This document shows positions 13,955 through 28,100 of a DNA stretch of 64,000 nt, piece by piece. The stretch lies in the NCBI GenBank assembly GCA_949775045.1, contig OX459100.1, positions 20,069,768 through 20,133,767 of the forward strand, read 5' to 3'. Positions within the stretch are counted from its first letter, which is position 1, and the number at the start of each line of letters is the position of its first letter. The DNA is from Metridium senile. Lineage: Eukaryota; Cnidaria; Anthozoa; Actiniaria; Metridiidae. Under the pieces are notes generated by a model. That model was not told the origin of the DNA, made no database searches, and saw only the letters and a list, made by a program, of their open reading frames with translations. Both the position numbers and the translations under genes were made by a program.

Positions 13955-14285
13955 TAAGGTTTTCTTTTCCTCTTATTCGTTTGTGAACATCAACACGGAT
14001 AGCAACGTTTCTAGGTTAGTAATCGGGGTAACTTTTAGTTTATCCTGTCTCAAGTATATTTTTCGATGTTTTTCTGTGACATAAGCAATGGATGAATGAA
14101 ACGTGACTATGTCCTGCAAAGGGCCTATTATAGAACTATAAGGTCTTCTCTAATGACTAGCCTCAATAGCTTATATTTATGAAGAACAAAGAAAATCAGG
14201 GAGGAGCTCGAGGGAGAAATGGTCGAAAAAGTTAGGGAGTAGGGAAATAAATGGTATAAAATTTGTGAGTAAAGATATTTTAAGA
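13955..14285 (+). repeat. Diverged dispersed relative of the 1334-bp satellite unit
   Basis: It matches satellite positions equivalent to about 19565-20010: GTTTGTGAACATCA, GATAGCAACGTTTC, GGTTAGTAATCGGGGTA, GTCCTGCAAAGGGCCTATTA, AATAGCTTATATTTATGAAG. It has many substitutions and lacks about 110 bp present in the array unit (the segment equivalent to 19768-19880). Several indels are not multiples of three. It is probably an older member from outside the array. Confidence 0.8.
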
Positions 14286-14322
14286 GAAGATTTCTGTAAA
14301 TACCATGCAAACGCGGCAACAC

Positions 14323-14988
14323 TAAAAAAATCGACTTGATATTGTATGGGATATCTATACTCCTGACAGCTTAAAGGAGTCAACAAGAGAGAAGCGTGGT
14401 AGTGGTCTGAGAAGAAAGGTTTCCGGTGGCACAAAGCTTCCCTCCAACTGGATGAAGTTCTTGCGGGACTCAACGAACAAAACAGAGTTGTTCGATTTTC
14501 TTAGTTCCAAGGTATCTGGTATCAGTGTCCCAACCGGGAAGACCATTTATATATCACATCAGGTTAGTCCCATGCCATTCTGATCCCCCCATGTTATCGC
14601 AAAATAAAAAGTAGTTGTTTTTTTTTCTGCAGGAGAATCTGTTATATCTTGTGGATTAACTGAAAATACCATGTCCTCATGCAACCACGAAGAGGCAGAT
14701 ACCAGAATAGTTATCCACGTACTAAATGCCTTACAGTCCGGATGTTCAAAAACCCTTGTGCGCACTGTCGACGTTGTCGACGTTGTTGTGATACTCATTG
14801 GAAAGCTAAACAGGTTCGTCGCTGAGTGCCCAGACGCTAATATTTGGGTGGCGTTTTGCATGGGGAAGCACTTTACGTTTATTAACATAAACAGAGTCTG
14901 TGCCTCGCTGGGAGAGAAAGCCTGCTGTATTCCTATTTTCCATACATCCTCGCGTTCGGAGGAATATTTGCATAACGACACAGATTAG
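14323..14988 (+). pseudogene. Dead fragment of an uncharacterised multi-copy cnidarian gene (HEEADTR family)
   Basis: From 14336 the frame reads DIVWDIYTPDSLKESTR, KVSGGTKLP, NWMKFLRDSTNKTELFDFL. After an intron-like gap (GT near 14562, AG near 14632) it reads ESVISCGLTEN, NHEEADTRIVIHVLNALQSG, VVVILIGK, WVAFGMGKHFTF-like (here AFCMGKHFTF) and CASLGE. Proteins with this order of motifs are, from memory, very common as uncharacterised sequences in corals and probably travel with mobile elements. Damage: two extra bases before the intron throw the halves out of frame, a GTCGAC slip duplicates VDV, and the sequence ends in a stop at 14986-14988 inside an inverted repeat. The usual C-terminal GCDTT part is absent. 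Confidence 0.65.
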
Positions 14989-15033
14989 TAAAAGGTGAAT
15001 ATGCAAATATTCCTCCGAACGCGAGGATGTGGA
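14946..15033. repeat. Short inverted repeat truncating the pseudogene
   Basis: CATCCTCGCGTTCGGAGGAA with TATTTGCAT on the left pairs with ATGCAAATA and TTCCTCCGAACGCGAGGATG on the right, with a loop of about 25 bp. It ends the coding similarity of the fragment before it. Confidence 0.75.
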
Positions 15034-15463
15034 ACGGCCGAGTTCAGTGTTGTTGCTCGTAATAGAATAAATTATCAGAAGCGATATGCGATGCTTAGAT
15101 ACACCTAGATTCAAAAAATGTTTTCTCCAAAGTTAGGATAGGACAAGCCGTACAAATTTCACTAATATTTAGATAAAGCCTCGGACTATTGGTATGGGGA
15201 ATCTAAAAGAAATCTCTGGAGCCGTTTTGAATAAAATTTATATTTTCCTTCTTTTTCTAGTATAAAATATTAATCTTTCTCTCTTCTCCTGACCTTAAAT
15301 TTAAAGCTATCAATATTATCTGCTAGTTTAGCGTTTTAGTTATTCTAGGCCACACTAGCTGTACCTTTACTTGTTTATTTTTTTTCGATTTAATATTTTG
15401 TATTCCTGTATATCTATATATCTATGTATGTAAATATTTAATCTTGTACCACTACTGTAATCT

Positions 15464-15754
15464 TAAATATACACCTGTTTTCAAACACGTTGTCCTATTT
15501 GAAATTAGTAATCAATAATTAGTAATTTGTTAATAGTGAAATAGGAATTAAGAAGTGAACCAAAAACAGACGCGGTCTTCTGATAATGCCTTCGGCATGA
15601 CTGCAACATGTGTAGCATGCCGAGTGAATTTATTTACGCTTGAATGCAATGCAAATTGTGCCATTACTTAATTCCTATTTCACTATTTACAAATTACTAA
15701 TTGCTATTTGCTTTTTTCAATAGGACAACGTTTTTGAAAACAGGTGTATATTTA
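15464..15754. mobile_element. MITE / fold-back element, about 290 bp
   Basis: Arms of about 90 bp: TAAATATACACCTGTTTTCA, CGTTGTCCTATTTGA, ATTAGTAATTTGTTAATAGT, GAAATAGGAATTAAG, with the reverse complement at the right end (CTTAATTCCTATTTC to TATACACC complement). The centre includes GACGCGGTCTTCTGATAATG. No coding potential. Confidence 0.8.
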
Positions 15755-16302
15755 TACACTCATATAAATATCAGGTACTAAATAAAACTATGTATGTATG
15801 TATGTATGTAAGAATGTATAAAGTACGTATTTATAGGTACGCAAATGAATAAATTACAATTGTAAAGAATACAAAAACATTGATAACAATAAAGGAAAAT
15901 ACAAAGAATAAATTATACAAATAATTTCGCTCTGATCGATATATTATATATTTACAGCAAAAAGACGTGTATAGAAATAACAGGTAATTGTTTATTGTGG
16001 CGTTATGTCATGTTGTCGAATGTGACCCATATCCATGTTTTAAAATTCGTCTTACTTGTGGTCGATGTTTAATATATGATGATGATTTTATTATATGTTC
16101 ATCTACAAACTGCAAATGCACTCTTTGAGAGATCACCTGACATTTGTTGATTTTTTAATTAAGTAAAAGCGGTTCCGGTTCCGCCAGTCTTGATTTTCGA
16201 TAAATAATAAGCAAAAAACATTTGTGCTTATTTATGTTAGGTGTGATTTCAAAATGTATCTAATAAAGTGAATTGAACTTCGTGTTCAAATAATATATTT
16301 AA
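15755..16302. other. Intergenic, no gene seen
   Basis: AT-rich sequence with a short (GTAT)n run at about 15790-15815. No splice-consistent open frame or RNA gene recognised. Confidence 0.5.
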
Positions 16303-16426
16303 CAAATCGAAGTGTCTTTTCTATGGTCTATACTCTTATCGAACATAGAAATGACGTAAGAAAATGGTCAAAACTCAAGTCTATGTTCGATAAGAGTATA
16401 GACCATAGAAAAGACACTTCGATTTG
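16303..16426. mobile_element. Fold-back hairpin, arms of about 48 bp
   Basis: CAAATCGAAGTGTCTTTTCT, ATGGTCTATACTCTTATCGA and ACATAGA on the left are matched by the exact reverse complement on the right, ending at GATTTG. The loop is about 25 bp. A diverged half (CTCTTATCGAACATGG) appears near 17050. Confidence 0.8.
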
Positions 16427-19114
16427 TTTTTTACCACAACCTCATAATATTGTTCTACTTTTTCAATTTTTATGTGTAAAATAGACAGAATGTGACTGTT
16501 ATATGACGAATATGTCACGCATCAAACTTCATGCTACGGCAAATAAAACAATTCGCAAAAATGATCAGTTTTAAATGAGAAGAAAAGAAATAAGCCTTTT
16601 TCTGTAAGGAAATACTGTTTATCCTTTCTCTTCTGTAAGCTATAAAAGTAAAACAGCTACGGCGAATAGGCGACTTCAGTTCGGCGCCCTTGCAAAACTT
16701 CGCAAAACAGAATTCAAAATTAAATTATAAAAGAGTACTAAAGGAATGGCATTTTTTATCAAAACTACGTTTTTGAGTATGTTTTTGTTGGACAGAAATC
16801 AACTTGACTATTGACGAAAATTTGACAAAAAGACTGAAAAACTGCATCAAATCAAAGAGACGAAAACTCAATGAGGACATAGTGACATTTATTATAATTT
16901 TTTATTTACAGAAAAGTGTTTTCCATTCAGGGTTTATCCAGAAATGAGCTTTAATCACAGTTTTTAGACAAAAAAAAACATCGTGTCAATTGTCCTTTCA
17001 AATTTGAAAAAGCTTGCGAAAGCGTCAAATGGCGTCATTTTTATGGGTCTGTCCTCTTATCGAACATGGTTTTCAACCAATCAGCGTGCGAGAAATTTTA
17101 TAGTTGTGGTAAAATTTTAATTCGATTCCCGTAACTCGATTCCCATAACTCGATTCCCAAAACTCGAATCCCAACTCGGTAAAATAGTTTATCTCCTATA
17201 AATTGCCATACCAACATCAACCTACACTGAACTTGATGTCCTTCCTGATGCTACGAGGTAGCACTACAATGTTTATTGTTCATCAGTGCAAATTGGCAAA
17301 TTAAGTTATGCGGAAAACAAAAATTGGTATTCAGCAAAAACTGTGGTGAGTAAAAACAAGAAATTAATATAATTGTTAATGTCTCGACCCACGCCTGCTA
17401 TGAAGTGCTACAGTATATCTTGATGTGCGTTTTTTATGTTATGTAGCTAGTGTATTTCTCACTTATAGCATTTTTCAGGCGGTTACTAAAAATAGATATT
17501 GCAAAGCCTTGTGGGATGGAAATACGGACAAACTTTGTAAAGGCTTCGATTACAAGGAAAAGAAGATCAATATCAGTCGAAAACCAGTTTTTCCATGAAT
17601 TAGAAACAAAAAGACAAAAAAACATTGTTGCAGCATATTAGTATGTATTTTGGGCTTGGCTTGTTTGCATTTCAATCCCATAATGCATCATCATGACATC
17701 ATCTGTGGAAAGTGCTATTCAAGAAACTAGTATCCAATCCCCTTCTCATTTACCAAATCTCCAAAATCCTTTTATTTTTAATACATTATTCCCTGATGAT
17801 GTGTTTAGTCATAAAGCTCCGAATAAAGTTAAAAATATTAAGATTCAAATGACACTATTTAGTAAATTATACAGGACACAAAAAAATTACAAACATCACA
17901 TAATAATAATAATTAGGATTAGGATATTAGGATTTGAGCCATCCAACCCTTATCCAACACTGAGCTGCCCCTCTAAAATGAATCTAACCTATAAAAAGAC
18001 ACTAATTTTCTTTGAAAAAGAACAAACAACAAGACAAACAAGAAAACAAAACTGTTAAGAAACTAAATACTATGGTTTTCCTTATGATACAAACTGAAAA
18101 AATCAGTTTCTTATATATGGTTTTTTTTATTTTTTGTAGGTAGTACAGCACATCTTCAATTGGGTTAATCCACGAATTACAAACTGTAACAAAACAAGAT
18201 AATGCCGATACTTTGAAACTCCAGTACAACATGCAAATCAATAAAAGAAAAGTGATTGAATCCACACAGTTGATTCCATCATTATCTGAGGAATGCCCAC
18301 AAAACAAAAAAAGAGCAGATATTACTGAAGCCAAAGAAAGAACAGCCACTCTTTGTTGAAAAGGATGATTTAGCTGATCTCCACTCAGTTTAGTTACAAA
18401 TAATGTAATTAAAGACCAAATTTATATATAAGAATATTATTTTTTAAGTTAGCCTCAAAAAGTTTGTATATATATATGGTATCATTAAGGGACTTCTTAA
18501 ATATTATAGCTTATTATTGCAAAGACAATAATTAAGGCTTAACTTAGAAAATAAATGTAACTTAAATAACATTAACTAAAGTCTTCTTGTGTGTCACATT
18601 TATTGTGGCACTCTTTAATTGTAAATGTTGTGTGTGTTTTCTTTTTCTCTGTTGTTAGTTACTTAATAAAAAACATTAGCCTTACCTTATAGACTACCGT
18701 ATTAATTACTTGTATATACCTTTACATGTACTAAAGTGTAGACTACAATATGGAGATTAGAACCACACTATAATGATTATACGCTTAACTATAATGTTAT
18801 GATAAATATTTTTTCTAACTCTACTCAATTTGATTTATCAACCAGAGCTGTCTGGTTTCCATTCTTAAATTTAATATAACTCCAAATGCAAGAGGCTTCA
18901 TTTACAAATCGATGGTATCACATCGCAATGAACATATCTGTAAACTAGTTCCAACTGTCCCAATCTCATCACCTTGCATCCAGGGCACGAGTGCACGCAC
19001 TGTAGGGCGTCTAGGTTGAATACAATGGAGTCATCCCCTCCCTCCTGTGTCGACTATTCACATTCAATTTGTCAAGTCGCTGACGTAATTTGCATAAAGC
19101 AATCTTCGTTTTCA
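16427..19114. other. Intergenic stretch with no recognised gene
   Basis: It contains a small tandem run of about 16 bp units around 17115-17180 (AACTCGATTCCCAT variants). There are two short open stretches, 17450-17641 (includes GMEIRTNFVKASI and FFHELETKRQK) and 17693-18055 (includes SSVESAIQETS and LFPDDVFSHKAPNKV), which could be exon remnants. Neither matches a family I know and no convincing splice model joins them. The rest is AT-rich and featureless. Confidence 0.4.
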
Positions 19115-22100
19115 ATATTCCAAGTTCAAATCGAGTAATGGAAACAAATTTCGAAAACTAAACAATAGTGAGTTCTACGTGTTCACGATTTAGGTGTTTT
19201 GACTGTAATAATGTGAATAAAATTGTGAGTACGCCAATTAGTACTTCATTTTAGTCGTTGAATTTGCAAATTATTTATCTACTGCTTTTTTAATTATTTT
19301 ATTTATAGTTAAAATAAATAGAACACAAAAAGCAAAAAAAACCACACACATACACAGAGGAGAGGAACGGATTAAAGAGGAGGGAGAAACAGCAAAAATA
19401 AATAGGGAGAAAAAAGAGAGAAAAGAGAAAGAGAGGTAGAAAGAGATAATAATTTATTTATTTAATAATTTATTCTTTAGTTTTAAGTGTCAATTCAATA
19501 TAATACTTAAAATTCTTCGTCTATAAACCTGTCGTCCGTCTTACTATATCTCCTTGAAATGTTGTGTTAGCGTTTTTATGGTTTTCTTTTTCTATTAGTT
19601 TGTGAACATCACCAAGATAGCAACGTTTCAAGGTTAGTAATCGGGGTAGCTTTTAGTTTTTCCCGTTTCAAGTATATTTTTCGATGCTTTTCTGTGACAT
19701 AAAGAGAATGGTGGAATGAAACACGTGACCATGTCCTGCAAAGGGCCTATTATTGAACTATAAGGTCTTATTGGCCTGATTAATATTGTAATATTATTTG
19801 GGCCATTTTTATGCGAACAGCTTATCTCTGAAATACAAACTATTAAATGGTTCAAATTTGTACCATTTGCACTCACTCACATGAATAGCCTCAATAGCTT
19901 ATATTTATGAAGAACAAAGAAAATCAGGGAGGAGGGAGAAATGGTCGAAAAAATTAGGGAGGAGGGAGAAAAACGGTATCAGATTTGGGAGGAAGGATAT
20001 TTTAATCCCTGTTTCTGTCCCCTCCACACATGCATGAAATACGAATTACTTAATTCTAGTACTCCGGTGTGATTGATATGATTATGAAACAATTTTCGAT
20101 CCCAACAAATTTTAATTTTAATATATGAAATAGATATCTAAAGTATGATTTTTTTATTTGTGATAATTGATAGAATACCAAAGTTTTCATTAGACTAAAA
20201 GAATCATCTACTTTTAGTAGTGTTGAACACTCTATTTTATACATTTTACTTAGTCATGTACAGCTAAGAGCGGCTACAGATAGCTTTTACAAATTCTATT
20301 TTTTGGCTACTTCCCCAAATATGATTTCATATGATTTTTGATATGTTGTAGAGGAAGGTTTTCGGATGGGAAAAACGTTAAAAAACCTTCTGTTGCAATT
20401 ATATAGTGGTGGGTTGACCCATTTTTTCCGATAAAATGGCTGGACTATATTCCATGTTCAAATCGAGTAACGGGAAACAAATTTCGAAAACTAAACAATA
20501 GTGAGTTCTACGTGTTCACGATTCAGGTGTTTTGACTGTAATAATGTGAATAAAATTGTGAGTACGCCAATTAGTACTTCATTTTAGTCGTTGAATTTGC
20601 AAATTATTTATCTACTGCTTTTTTAATTATTTTATTTATAGTTAAAATAAATAGAACACAAAAAGCAAAAAAAAAACACACACATACACAGAGGAGAGGA
20701 ACGGATTAAAGAGGAGGGAGAAACAGCAAAAATAAATAGGGAGAAAAAAGAGAGAAAAGAGAAAGAGAGGTAGAAAGAGATAATAATTTATTTATTTAAT
20801 AATTTATTCTTTAGTTTTAAGTGTCAATTCAATATAATACTTAAAATTCTTCGTCTATAAACCTGTCGTCCGTCTTACTATATCTCCTTGAAATGTTGTG
20901 TTAGCGTTTTTATGGTTTTCTTTTTCTATTAGTTTGTGAACATCACCAAGATAGCAACGTTTCAAGGTTAGTAATCGGGGTAGCTTTTAGTTTTTCCCGT
21001 TTCAAGTATATTTTTCGATGCTTTTCTGTGACATAAAGAGAATGGTGGAATGAAACACGTGACCATGTCCTGCAAAGGGCCTATTATTGAACTATAAGGT
21101 CTTATTGGCCTGATTAATATTGTAATATTATTTGGGCCATTTTTATGCGAACAGCTTATCTCTGAAATACAAACTATTAAATGGTTCAAATTTGTACCAT
21201 TTGCACTCACTCACATGAATAGCCTCAATAGCTTATATTTATGAAGAACAAAGAAAATCAGGGAGGAGGGAGAAATGGTCGAAAAAATTAGGGAGGAGGG
21301 AGAAAAACGGTATCAGATTTGGGAGGAAGGATATTTTAATCCCTGTTTCTGTCCCCTCCACACATGCATGAAATACGAATTACTTAATTCTAGTACTCCG
21401 GTGTGATTGATATGATTATGAAACAATTTTCGATCCCAACAAATTTTAATTTTAATATATGAAATAGATATCTAAAGTATGATTTTTTTATTTGTGATAA
21501 TTGAAAGAATACCAAAGTTTTCATTAGACTAAAAGAATCATCTACTTTTAGTAGTGTTGAACACTCTATTTTATACATTTTACTTAGTCATGTACAGCTA
21601 AGAGCGGCTACAGATAGCTTTTACAAATTCTATTTTTTGGCTACTTCCCCAAATATGATTTCATATGATTTTTGATATGTTGTAGAGGAAGGTTTTCGGA
21701 TGGGAAAAACGTTAAAAAACCTTCTGTTGCAATTATATAGTGGTGGGTTGACCCATTTTTTCCGATAAAATGGCTGGACTATATTCCATGTTCAAATCGA
21801 GTAACGGGAAACAAATTTCGAAAACTAAACAATAGTGAGTTCTACGTGTTCACGATTCAGGTGTTTTGACTGTAATAATGTGAATAAAATTGTGAGTACG
21901 CCAATTAGTACTTCATTTTAGTCGTTGAATTTGCAAATTATTTATCTACTGCTTTTTTAATTATTTTATTTATAGTTAAAATAAATAGAACACAAAAAGC
22001 AAAAAAAAAACACACACATACACAGAGGAGAGGAACGGATTAAAGAGGAGGGAGAAACAGCAAAAATAAATAGGGAGAAAAAAGAGAGAAAAGAGAAAGA

Positions 22101-25100
22101 GAGGTAGAAAGAGATAATAATTTATTTATTTAATAATTTATTCTTTAGTTTTAAGTGTCAATTCAATATAATACTTAAAATTCTTCGTCTATAAACCTGT
22201 CGTCCGTCTTACTATATCTCCTTGAAATGTTGTGTTAGCGTTTTTATGGTTTTCTTTTTCTATTAGTTTGTGAACATCACCAAGATAGCAACGTTTCAAG
22301 GTTAGTAATCGGGGTAGCTTTTAGTTTTTCCCGTTTCAAGTATATTTTTCGATGCTTTTCTGTGACATAAAGAGAATGGTGGAATGAAACACGTGACCAT
22401 GTCCTGCAAAGGGCCTATTATTGAACTATAAGGTCTTATTGGCCTGATTAATATTGTAATATTATTTGGGCCATTTTTATGCGAACAGCTTATCTCTGAA
22501 ATACAAACTATTAAATGGTTCAAATTTGTACCATTTGCACTCACTCACATGAATAGCCTCAATAGCTTATATTTATGAAGAACAAAGAAAATCAGGGAGG
22601 AGGGAGAAATGGTCGAAAAAATTAGGGAGGAGGGAGAAAAACGGTATCAGATTTGGGAGGAAGGATATTTTAATCCCTGTTTCTGTCCCCTCCACACATG
22701 CATGAAATACGAATTACTTAATTCTAGTACTCCGGTGTGATTGATATGATTATGAAACAATTTTCGATCCCAACAAATTTTAATTTTAATATATGAAATA
22801 GATATCTAAAGTATGATTTTTTTATTTGTGATAATTGAAAGAATACCAAAGTTTTCATTAGACTAAAAGAATCATCTACTTTTAGTAGTGTTGAACACTC
22901 TATTTTATACATTTTACTTAGTCATGTACAGCTAAGAGCGGCTACAGATAGCTTTTACAAATTCTATTTTTTGGCTACTTCCCCAAATATGATTTCATAT
23001 GATTTTTGATATGTTGTAGAGGAAGGTTTTCGGATGGGAAAAACGTTAAAAAACCTTCTGTTGCAATTATATAGTGGTGGGTTGACCCATTTTTTCCGAT
23101 AAAATGGCTGGACTATATTCCATGTTCAAATCGAGTAACGGGAAACAAATTTCGAAAACTAAACAATAGTGAGTTCTACGTGTTCACGATTCAGGTGTTT
23201 TGACTGTAATAATGTGAATAAAATTGTGAGTACGCCAATTAGTACTTCATTTTAGTCGTTGAATTTGCAAATTATTTATCTACTGCTTTTTTAATTATTT
23301 TATTTATAGTTAAAATAAATAGAACACAAAAAGCAAAAAAAAAACACACACATACACAGAGGAGAGGAACGGATTAAAGAGGAGGGAGAAACAGCAAAAA
23401 TAAATAGGGAGAAAAAAGAGAGAAAAGAGAAAGAGAGGTAGAAAGAGATAATAATTTATTTATTTAATAATTTATTCTTTAGTTTTAAGTGTCAATTCAA
23501 TATAATACTTAAAATTCTTCGTCTATAAACCTGTCGTCCGTCTTACTATATCTCCTTGAAATGTTGTGTTAGCGTTTTTATGGTTTTCTTTTTCTATTAG
23601 TTTGTGAACATCACCAAGATAGCAACGTTTCAAGGTTAGTAATCGGGGTAGCTTTTAGTTTTTCCCGTTTCAAGTATATTTTTCGATGCTTTTCTGTGAC
23701 ATAAAGAGAATGGTGGAATGAAACACGTGACCATGTCCTGCAAAGGGCCTATTATTGAACTATAAGGTCTTATTGGCCTGATTAATATTGTAATATTATT
23801 TGGGCCATTTTTATGCGAACAGCTTATCTCTGAAATACAAACTATTAAATGGTTCAAATTTGTACCATTTGCACTCACTCACATGAATAGCCTCAATAGC
23901 TTATATTTATGAAGAACAAAGAAAATCAGGGAGGAGGGAGAAATGGTCGAAAAAATTAGGGAGGAGGGAGAAAAACGGTATCAGATTTGGGAGGAAGGAT
24001 ATTTTAATCCCTGTTTCTGTCCCCTCCACACATGCATGAAATACGAATTACTTAATTCTAGTACTCCGGTGTGATTGATATGATTATGAAACAATTTTCG
24101 ATCCCAACAAATTTTAATTTTAATATATGAAATAGATATCTAAAGTATGATTTTTTTATTTGTGATAATTGATAGAATACCAAAGTTTTCATTAGACTAA
24201 AAGAATCATCTACTTTTAGTAGTGTTGAACACTCTATTTTATACATTTTACTTAGTCATGTACAGCTAAGAGCGGCTACAGATAGCTTTTACAAATTCTA
24301 TTTTTTGGCTACTTCCCCAAATATGATTTCATATGATTTTTGATATGTTGTAGAGGAAGGTTTTCGGATGGGAAAAACGTTAAAAAACCTTCTGTTGCAA
24401 TTATATAGTGGTGGGTTGACCCATTTTTTCCGATAAAATGGCTGGACTATATTCCATGTTCAAATCGAGTAACGGGAAACAAATTTCGAAAACTAAACAA
24501 TAGTGAGTTCTACGTGTTCACGATTCAGGTGTTTTGACTGTAATAATGTGAATAAAATTGTGAGTACGCCAATTAGTACTTCATTTTAGTCGTTGAATTT
24601 GCAAATTATTTATCTACTGCTTTTTTAATTATTTTATTTATAGTTAAAATAAATAGAACACAAAAAGCAAAAAAAAAACACACACATACACAGAGGAGAG
24701 GAACGGATTAAAGAGGAGGGAGAAACAGCAAAAATAAATAGGGAGAAAAAAGAGAGAAAAGAGAAAGAGAGGTAGAAAGAGATAATAATTTATTTATTTA
24801 ATAATTTATTCTTTAGTTTTAAGTGTCAATTCAATATAATACTTAAAATTCTTCGTCTATAAACCTGTCGTCCGTCTTACTATATCTCCTTGAAATGTTG
24901 TGTTAGCGTTTTTATGGTTTTCTTTTTCTATTAGTTTGTGAACATCACCAAGATAGCAACGTTTCAAGGTTAGTAATCGGGGTAGCTTTTAGTTTTTCCC
25001 GTTTCAAGTATATTTTTCGATGCTTTTCTGTGACATAAAGAGAATGGTGGAATGAAACACGTGACCATGTCCTGCAAAGGGCCTATTATTGAACTATAAG

Positions 25101-28100
25101 GTCTTATTGGCCTGATTAATATTGTAATATTATTTGGGCCATTTTTATGCGAACAGCTTATCTCTGAAATACAAACTATTAAATGGTTCAAATTTGTACC
25201 ATTTGCACTCACTCACATGAATAGCCTCAATAGCTTATATTTATGAAGAACAAAGAAAATCAGGGAGGAGGGAGAAATGGTCGAAAAAATTAGGGAGGAG
25301 GGAGAAAAACGGTATCAGATTTGGGAGGAAGGATATTTTAATCCCTGTTTCTGTCCCCTCCACACATGCATGAAATACGAATTACTTAATTCTAGTACTC
25401 CGGTGTGATTGATATGATTATGAAACAATTTTCGATCCCAACAAATTTTAATTTTAATATATGAAATAGATATCTAAAGTATGATTTTTTTATTTGTGAT
25501 AATTGAAAGAATACCAAAGTTTTCATTAGACTAAAAGAATCATCTACTTTTAGTAGTGTTGAACACTCTATTTTATACATTTTACTTAGTCATGTACAGC
25601 TAAGAGCGGCTACAGATAGCTTTTACAAATTCTATTTTTTGGCTACTTCCCCAAATATGATTTCATATGATTTTTGATATGTTGTAGAGGAAGGTTTTCG
25701 GATGGGAAAAACGTTAAAAAACCTTCTGTTGCAATTATATAGTGGTGGGTTGACCCATTTTTTCCGATAAAATGGCTGGACTATATTCCATGTTCAAATC
25801 GAGTAACGGGAAACAAATTTCGAAAACTAAACAATAGTGAGTTCTACGTGTTCACGATTCAGGTGTTTTGACTGTAATAATGTGAATAAAATTGTGAGTA
25901 CGCCAATTAGTACTTCATTTTAGTCGTTGAATTTGCAAATTATTTATCTACTGCTTTTTTAATTATTTTATTTATAGTTAAAATAAATAGAACACAAAAA
26001 GCAAAAAAAAACCACACACATACACAGAGGAGAGGAACGGATTAAAGAGGAGGGAGAAACAGCAAAAATAAATAGGGAGAAAAAAGAGAGAAAAGAGAAA
26101 GAGAGGTAGAAAGAGATAATAATTTATTTATTTAATAATTTATTCTTTAGTTTTAAGTGTCAATTCAATATAATACTTAAAATTCTTCGTCTATAAACCT
26201 GTCGTCCGTCTTACTATATCTCCTTGAAATGTTGTGTTAGCGTTTTTATGGTTTTCTTTTTCTATTAGTTTGTGAACATCACCAAGATAGCAACGTTTCA
26301 AGGTTAGTAATCGGGGTAGCTTTTAGTTTTTCCCGTTTCAAGTATATTTTTCGATGCTTTTCTGTGACATAAAGAGAATGGTGGAATGAAACACGTGACC
26401 ATGTCCTGCAAAGGGCCTATTATTGAACTATAAGGTCTTATTGGCCTGATTAATATTGTAATATTATTTGGGCCATTTTTATGCGAACAGCTTATCTCTG
26501 AAATACAAACTATTAAATGGTTCAAATTTGTACCATTTGCACTCACTCACATGAATAGCCTCAATAGCTTATATTTATGAAGAACAAAGAAAATCAGGGA
26601 GGAGGGAGAAATGGTCGAAAAAATTAGGGAGGAGGGAGAAAAACGGTATCAGATTTGGGAGGAAGGATATTTTAATCCCTGTTTCTGTCCCCTCCACACA
26701 TGCATGAAATACGAATTACTTAATTCTAGTACTCCGGTGTGATTGATATGATTATGAAACAATTTTCGATCCCAACAAATTTTAATTTTAATATATGAAA
26801 TAGATATCTAAAGTATGATTTTTTTATTTGTGATAATTGAAAGAATACCAAAGTTTTCATTAGACTAAAAGAATCATCTACTTTTAGTAGTGTTGAACAC
26901 TCTATTTTATACATTTTACTTAGTCATGTACAGCTAAGAGCGGCTACAGATAGCTTTTACAAATTCTATTTTTTGGCTACTTCCCCAAATATGATTTCAT
27001 ATGATTTTTGATATGTTGTAGAGGAAGGTTTTCGGATGGGAAAAACGTTAAAAAACCTTCTGTTGCAATTATATAGTGGTGGGTTGACCCATTTTTTCCG
27101 ATAAAATGGCTGGACTATATTCCATGTTCAAATCGAGTAACGGGAAACAAATTTCGAAAACTAAACAATAGTGAGTTCTACGTGTTCACGATTCAGGTGT
27201 TTTGACTGTAATAATGTGAATAAAATTGTGAGTACGCCAATTAGTACTTCATTTTAGTCGTTGAATTTGCAAATTATTTATCTACTGCTTTTTTAATTAT
27301 TTTATTTATAGTTAAAATAAATAGAACACAAAAAGCAAAAAAAAAACACACACATACACAGAGGAGAGGAACGGATTAAAGAGGAGGGAGAAACAGCAAA
27401 AATAAATAGGGAGAAAAAAGAGAGAAAAGAGAAAGAGAGGTAGAAAGAGATAATAATTTATTTATTTAATAATTTATTCTTTAGTTTTAAGTGTCAATTC
27501 AATATAATACTTAAAATTCTTCGTCTATAAACCTGTCGTCCGTCTTACTATATCTCCTTGAAATGTTGTGTTAGCGTTTTTATGGTTTTCTTTTTCTATT
27601 AGTTTGTGAACATCACCAAGATAGCAACGTTTCAAGGTTAGTAATCGGGGTAGCTTTTAGTTTTTCCCGTTTCAAGTATATTTTTCGATGCTTTTCTGTG
27701 ACATAAAGAGAATGGTGGAATGAAACACGTGACCATGTCCTGCAAAGGGCCTATTATTGAACTATAAGGTCTTATTGGCCTGATTAATATTGTAATATTA
27801 TTTGGGCCATTTTTATGCGAACAGCTTATCTCTGAAATACAAACTATTAAATGGTTCAAATTTGTACCATTTGCACTCACTCACATGAATAGCCTCAATA
27901 GCTTATATTTATGAAGAACAAAGAAAATCAGGGAGGAGGGAGAAATGGTCGAAAAAATTAGGGAGGAGGGAGAAAAACGGTATCAGATTTGGGAGGAAGG
28001 ATATTTTAATCCCTGTTTCTGTCCCCTCCACACATGCATGAAATACGAATTACTTAATTCTAGTACTCCGGTGTGATTGATATGATTATGAAACAATTTT

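Noticed and set aside
19774..19804. TAATATTAC on the minus strand within a hairpin, resembling the replication origin motif of small circular DNA viruses
   Set aside because: The nonamer is in the stem and not the loop, no Rep-like frame is present, and the motif is easily made by chance in AT-rich sequence.
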